Part shown: positions 6,543-9,276 of the stretch, piece by piece
How the letters are laid out: each line of letters opens with the position of its first letter
How positions within the stretch are numbered: position 1 is the first letter of the stretch
Source: Leptolyngbyaceae cyanobacterium SM1_3_5
GTDB taxonomy: Bacteria > Cyanobacteriota > Cyanobacteriia > Elainellales > Elainellaceae
NCBI GenBank assembly: GCA_012031475.1
Contig: JAAUTJ010000139.1
Span: 1-9,276, forward strand
Reading direction: 5' to 3'
DNA: 9,276 bases
Notes under the pieces: generated by a model
Database searches by the model: none
What the model was told of the DNA's origin: nothing
The model's input: the letters and a program-made list of their open reading frames with translations, nothing else
Position numbers and translations under genes: made by a program

Positions 6543-8423
6543 CTATGATCCGCCCAACCGCTGCCGCATCTGCTGCTGCAACTTCAGCGCCGCTGGGGAA
6601 TCTGGCTGAATTTTGAGGGCGCGATCGACCGAGGCCAAGCCTTCCTCAAACCGTCGTAGCTGCCATAAAGCTTTGCCGCGATTGCTCCAGGCTTCCGGCA
6701 AATTTTCATTCAGAGCAATCGCTTGGTCAAACGCCTCGATCGCCTCTTCAGAGCGGCCAAGCTCCATCAGCGTAGCTCCTTTGTTGACCCAGGCTTCCGC
6801 AAAATCGGGCTTCTGGGCGATCGCCTGCTCAAACAATTTCAGCGCGGCTGGTTCTTGGCCTTGGCGATCGAGCGCATAGCCTTTGCTCCACAGCGCTTCA
6901 GCATAGCCAGGATTTAGCTGGAGGGCACGATCGCAAGCGGCAGTCGCGTCGGCAAATTCCTCCAGCGTATTCAGGCTGTAGCAGCGTCCCCAGTGCGCTT
7001 CTGGTCGCTGGGGTCAAGGGCGATCGCTTGGTCATAAACCTGAACGGCCTGCTGAAACTGGTTTTGCTCCCGCAACTGCTTCGCCTGCATCAGCAGCATC
7101 GCCACTGGTGCGTCTGGGGCATCGGGGGCATTTGGGGAGGCAGTCGCGCTAGTAGTCGCGCTAGACGAGGTGGCAGCCACCGTTGCGGACGAATCGCTGG
7201 CAGGGCGCGGCGAATTCAGCGGTTTCACCAGCGAGATGAACAAGACAGACCCGACGATGCCAGCCGCCACCAGCCCGATTTTTTTCGGCTGGCGGGCAAA
7301 CTGCTTGAGATGGGTGGCCGAGGTGGTGGCGATCGCCTGAACCGTCGGCGTGACGCTTTTGCTGAAAGAAGCTTGGTTAAAAGAAACAGTGGTTGGAATG
7401 GACACAGGGCGCGATCGCGGCGTGATCTTTCGCAGACTGTTCCACAGACTGTTCCGCAGACTGATCTTTCACAGACGGTTCCGCCACAGGCACGGTGGTT
7501 CCTTCCTGCGAAACCAAAGTTGCAGGCTCTTCCAATGCCGCTAGCCCATAGCGCAGCGGCGGCGGTTCTGGTTCAATGGGCGACTTGCTCGATCGCCGCC
7601 AGCGCTTCTGCCGCAGTTGCATAGCGGGCGCGAAAGTCATATCGCACCATTTGTCCAAACGGCGGCCAGTTGCGAATCGGCTGAGGCGGCTTGCTGCCAC
7701 TCAATTTCGCTGGTGTGGGCATCCTTGGGAAGCGATCGCGGCGAAATCCCCGTCATTGCATGAATGCCAATCATGCCGACCGCAAACACATCGCTGCTAA
7801 AGCGCGGATTGCCTGCTAGCTGCTCATTGGGCATATAGCCCGGTGTGCCAATCGAAATCGTCAGCGCAGACTGAGCAGCAGAATTGAGCAGTTGCGTCGT
7901 GGCCTGCTTGACTGCCCAAATCGATCAAGACAATTTTGCCATCGGCGTGGCGGCGCATCAAATTGGCAGGTTTGATGTCGCGATGAATCACATGCTGCTG
8001 ATGCACAAACGCCAAAACTTCCAAAATGTCGCGCAGCAGCCCCACCACCTGCGCCCCACTCCAGGGATGGCTGTCTCGCACTTCGCAGCCCAAGGAATGC
8101 CCAACGATCAATTCTTGAACCAGATAGAATTCTTCATCTTGCTCAAAGTGCGCCAGCAGTTTCGGAATTCGATCGTGATTTCCCAATGCATAAAGCACCT
8201 GTGCTTCAGTGTCAAACAGGCGTTTTGCTGTTTGCAAAGCGGCAGGTTCGCTAAACTGCGGCTGCAATCGTTTCACCACGCAATGCGGATTACCCGGCAG
8301 GTGCAAATCTTCTGCCAGAAATGTTTGCCCAAATCCGCCCGCGCCCAGTTGCCTCAGCACTTTGTAGCGCCCGCCCAAGACGGTCGTTGGCAATTCCGAT
8401 TGAAACAAACGCAGGAAATTCAC
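6543..8423 (-). CDS. Ser/Thr protein kinase with membrane segment and C-terminal TPRs (frame interrupted)
   Basis: This is a Hanks-type kinase. From the GTG at 8423 it has the glycine loop GAGGFG (residues 27-32), the ATP-binding Lys in VVKRL (residue 51), an alpha-C Glu in FDTEAQ (73) and HRDIKPANL with catalytic Asp 149. The DFG motif appears as DLG only because one T and one G are missing at 7915-7920; restored, it reads IDFGAVKQATTQLL and continues to GTPGYMPNEQ. Further breaks are two missing bases at 7650-7659 (restoring LAAVLDKMVRYDFRARY), an extra base near 7587, an extra C at 7407-7409 and a missing G near 6998. After the kinase come a Ser/Pro/Glu-rich linker, one membrane helix (IGLVAAGIVGSVLFISLV) and an Ala/Ser/Pro spacer. 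About five TPR units follow, ending at TAG 6543-6545. The corrected length is 627 aa. Orientation across the membrane is inferred: kinase in the cytoplasm, TPRs outside. Confidence 0.85.
7423..7485 (-). repeat. Degenerate short repeats in the kinase linker
   Basis: On the plus strand a block starting TGATCTTTC and ending GTTCC occurs at 7423-7443 and again, with two mismatches, at 7462-7482. Between them the 12-bp unit AGACTGTTCCRC is repeated at 7434-7445 and 7446-7457. On the coding strand this gives the linker PSVKDQSAEQSVEQSAKD. Such repeats are expected in a flexible low-complexity linker and can vary by slippage. Confidence 0.75.
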
Positions 8424-8478
8424 GCCACTGATTCTAACGCGGATACCTTAAACTACTCTTCCGCAGAGGCGATCGCAA

Positions 8479-8559
8479 TCAGACAGTAGGATGATATGAG
8501 AAATCGGGGTCGGCAATTCGCAGTTCGCCATTCAAGGCAGGATCACCAGGCAGAATCAT
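8479..8559 (-). other. Possible tiny ORF (26 aa) between protease and kinase genes
   Basis: Just six bases after the protease stop codon an ATG (8559-8557) opens MILPGDPALNGELRIADPDF and ends at TGA 8479-8481. There is no clear ribosome-binding site and no recognisable motif. It may be chance, a leader peptide for the kinase gene, or a displaced C-terminal piece of the protease if an indel lies near 8560. Confidence 0.2.
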
Positions 8560-8565
8560 CTGTCG

Positions 8566-9276
8566 CTAGCGCGTCCCGCTGCCCAGCAAAAACAAGCTGA
8601 CCATCGTGACGCTGTTCCAAAGGCTGTGCAGCAAGATCGAAGAGAGCAGATTGCGCGATCGCGCATACACAAATCCCAGCACCGCCCCCAAAACGGTCAG
8701 CGGTAGAACTTCTGACAAGCTGAGGTGGGCGATCGCAAAAATCAGGCTGCTTAGCCCGATCGCACCCCAAGCGGGAAGATAGCGCGTCAGTGAAGGCAGA
8801 AGAAAGCCGCGAAACAAGGTTTCTTCAAAAATCGGGGCAGCAACCGCAGCCGTAAACAGAAAAATCAGCAGTGAGACGCGATCGCCTTCTTGCAAAACAA
8901 GCTGCAACAGCGGATTGCTGCCGCCTTGCCCCTGCCAAATGCGCGAATTGACGATCGACACAACGATCATCAGCGGCAGCGCGACAAAATAGCCGCCCAA
9001 GCCCCACAGTGCCCAGCGATCGCCCAGCTTAAACTGAAACCAGCCTGCGGGCAGCGGCAAAAAGCGGCGCACGGCGACATACAGCACCAGCAGGCCAGCA
9101 CTTGCCATCAGCAAATAGAAAGTGAGCGAGAAGACGGCTTGCGATCGCACTCCAAACCCAGAGAACTTAAGTCCTGAGAGTTGCAGCACCAAAGGCAAAG
9201 CGACCTGTCCCACCAGGAAAAAGCCCACCACCAAAACCAGCACGATCGTTCCCAGTTCCAGGGAACGCTCCAGCCG
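8566..9276 (-). CDS. CPBP-family intramembrane glutamic endopeptidase (partial, 5' end off window)
   Basis: This polytopic membrane protein belongs to the CPBP (CAAX protease and bacteriocin-processing, Abi) family. The three family motifs are present: EETLFRG with the paired catalytic glutamates (codons 8826-8821), FAIAHLS with the first conserved His, and HSLWN with the second His and Asn near the C-terminus. Several hydrophobic helices precede and separate them. The frame is intact for 236 visible residues to the stop at 8566-8568. It stays open to the window edge at 9276 with no in-frame stop. A GTG at 9243 could serve as a start, but residues before it (RLERSLELGTIV) read naturally into the first helix, so the gene most likely begins beyond the window. 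Members process peptides or prenylated proteins, or act in peptide resistance; the substrate here is unknown. It points the same way as the kinase, 142 bases upstream of it. Confidence 0.88.
   Translation of the reverse strand, partial: RLERSLELGTIVLVLVVGFFLVGQVALPLVLQLSGLKFSGFGVRSQAVFSLTFYLLMASAGLLVLYVAVRRFLPLPAGWFQFKLGDRWALWGLGGYFVALPLMIVVSIVNSRIWQGQGGSNPLLQLVLQEGDRVSLLIFLFTAAVAAPIFEETLFRGFLLPSLTRYLPAWGAIGLSSLIFAIAHLSLSEVLPLTVLGAVLGFVYARSRNLLSSILLHSLWNSVTMVSLFLLGSGTR

Noticed and set aside
7028..7624. 198-aa plus-strand ORF opposite the kinase linker and TPR region
   Set aside because: Arg/His-rich antisense frame; the minus strand gives a membrane helix and TPR sequence that fit the kinase family.
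8424..8478. Kinase promoter with TTGCGA and TAGTTT spaced 17 bases on the minus strand
   Set aside because: Both hexamers match the consensus poorly, and the -35 overlaps a HIP1 site that is common everywhere in this DNA.

Overview
The window looks like a piece of a cyanobacterial chromosome. The palindrome GCGATCGC (HIP1) and its core CGATCG recur throughout in coding DNA, base composition is moderately GC-rich, and the gene set fits: a Ser/Thr kinase with TPR repeats, a CPBP membrane protease, and a sugar ABC transporter with its own ATPase. I cannot name the genus; a filamentous Leptolyngbya- or Oscillatoria-like organism is a guess.

Layout. Positions 1-240 hold at most one small secreted ORF on the minus strand. 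Positions about 240-983 have no convincing gene but contain a nested inverted repeat. Positions 984-5451 (plus strand) encode a complete carbohydrate (CUT1-type) ABC importer in the order binding protein, first permease, second permease, ATPase. A 192-bp gap full of hairpins separates the second permease from the ATPase, and a strong intrinsic terminator follows the ATPase. Next come a lipoprotein gene (5508-6013) and a small coiled-coil protein (6098-6514), both plus strand. Facing them on the minus strand are a Ser/Thr kinase with a membrane segment and C-terminal TPRs (8423 down to 6543) and, upstream of it, a CPBP-family intramembrane protease that runs off the right edge (9276 down to 8566).

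The most striking property is not a new system. Five of the eight main genes are broken by single-base indels, almost all in short homopolymers. I count about fifteen: ten missing bases and five extra ones. In every case protein homology resumes at once in another frame, and the net correction gives a length divisible by three (binding protein 433 aa, first permease 300, ATPase 387, lipoprotein 168, kinase 627). This pattern points to uncorrected long-read or homopolymer sequencing error rather than gene decay. I therefore annotate these genes at full length and state where each frame breaks.

How the genes work together: the binding protein captures a sugar or polyol in the periplasm, the two permeases form the channel, and the ATPase drives import. 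Such importers recover sugars or compatible solutes in cyanobacteria; the substrate cannot be read from this sequence. The lipoprotein, coiled-coil protein, kinase and protease show no clear functional link to the transporter. I did not find evidence of a defence system, CRISPR array, transposase or tRNA/rRNA gene.
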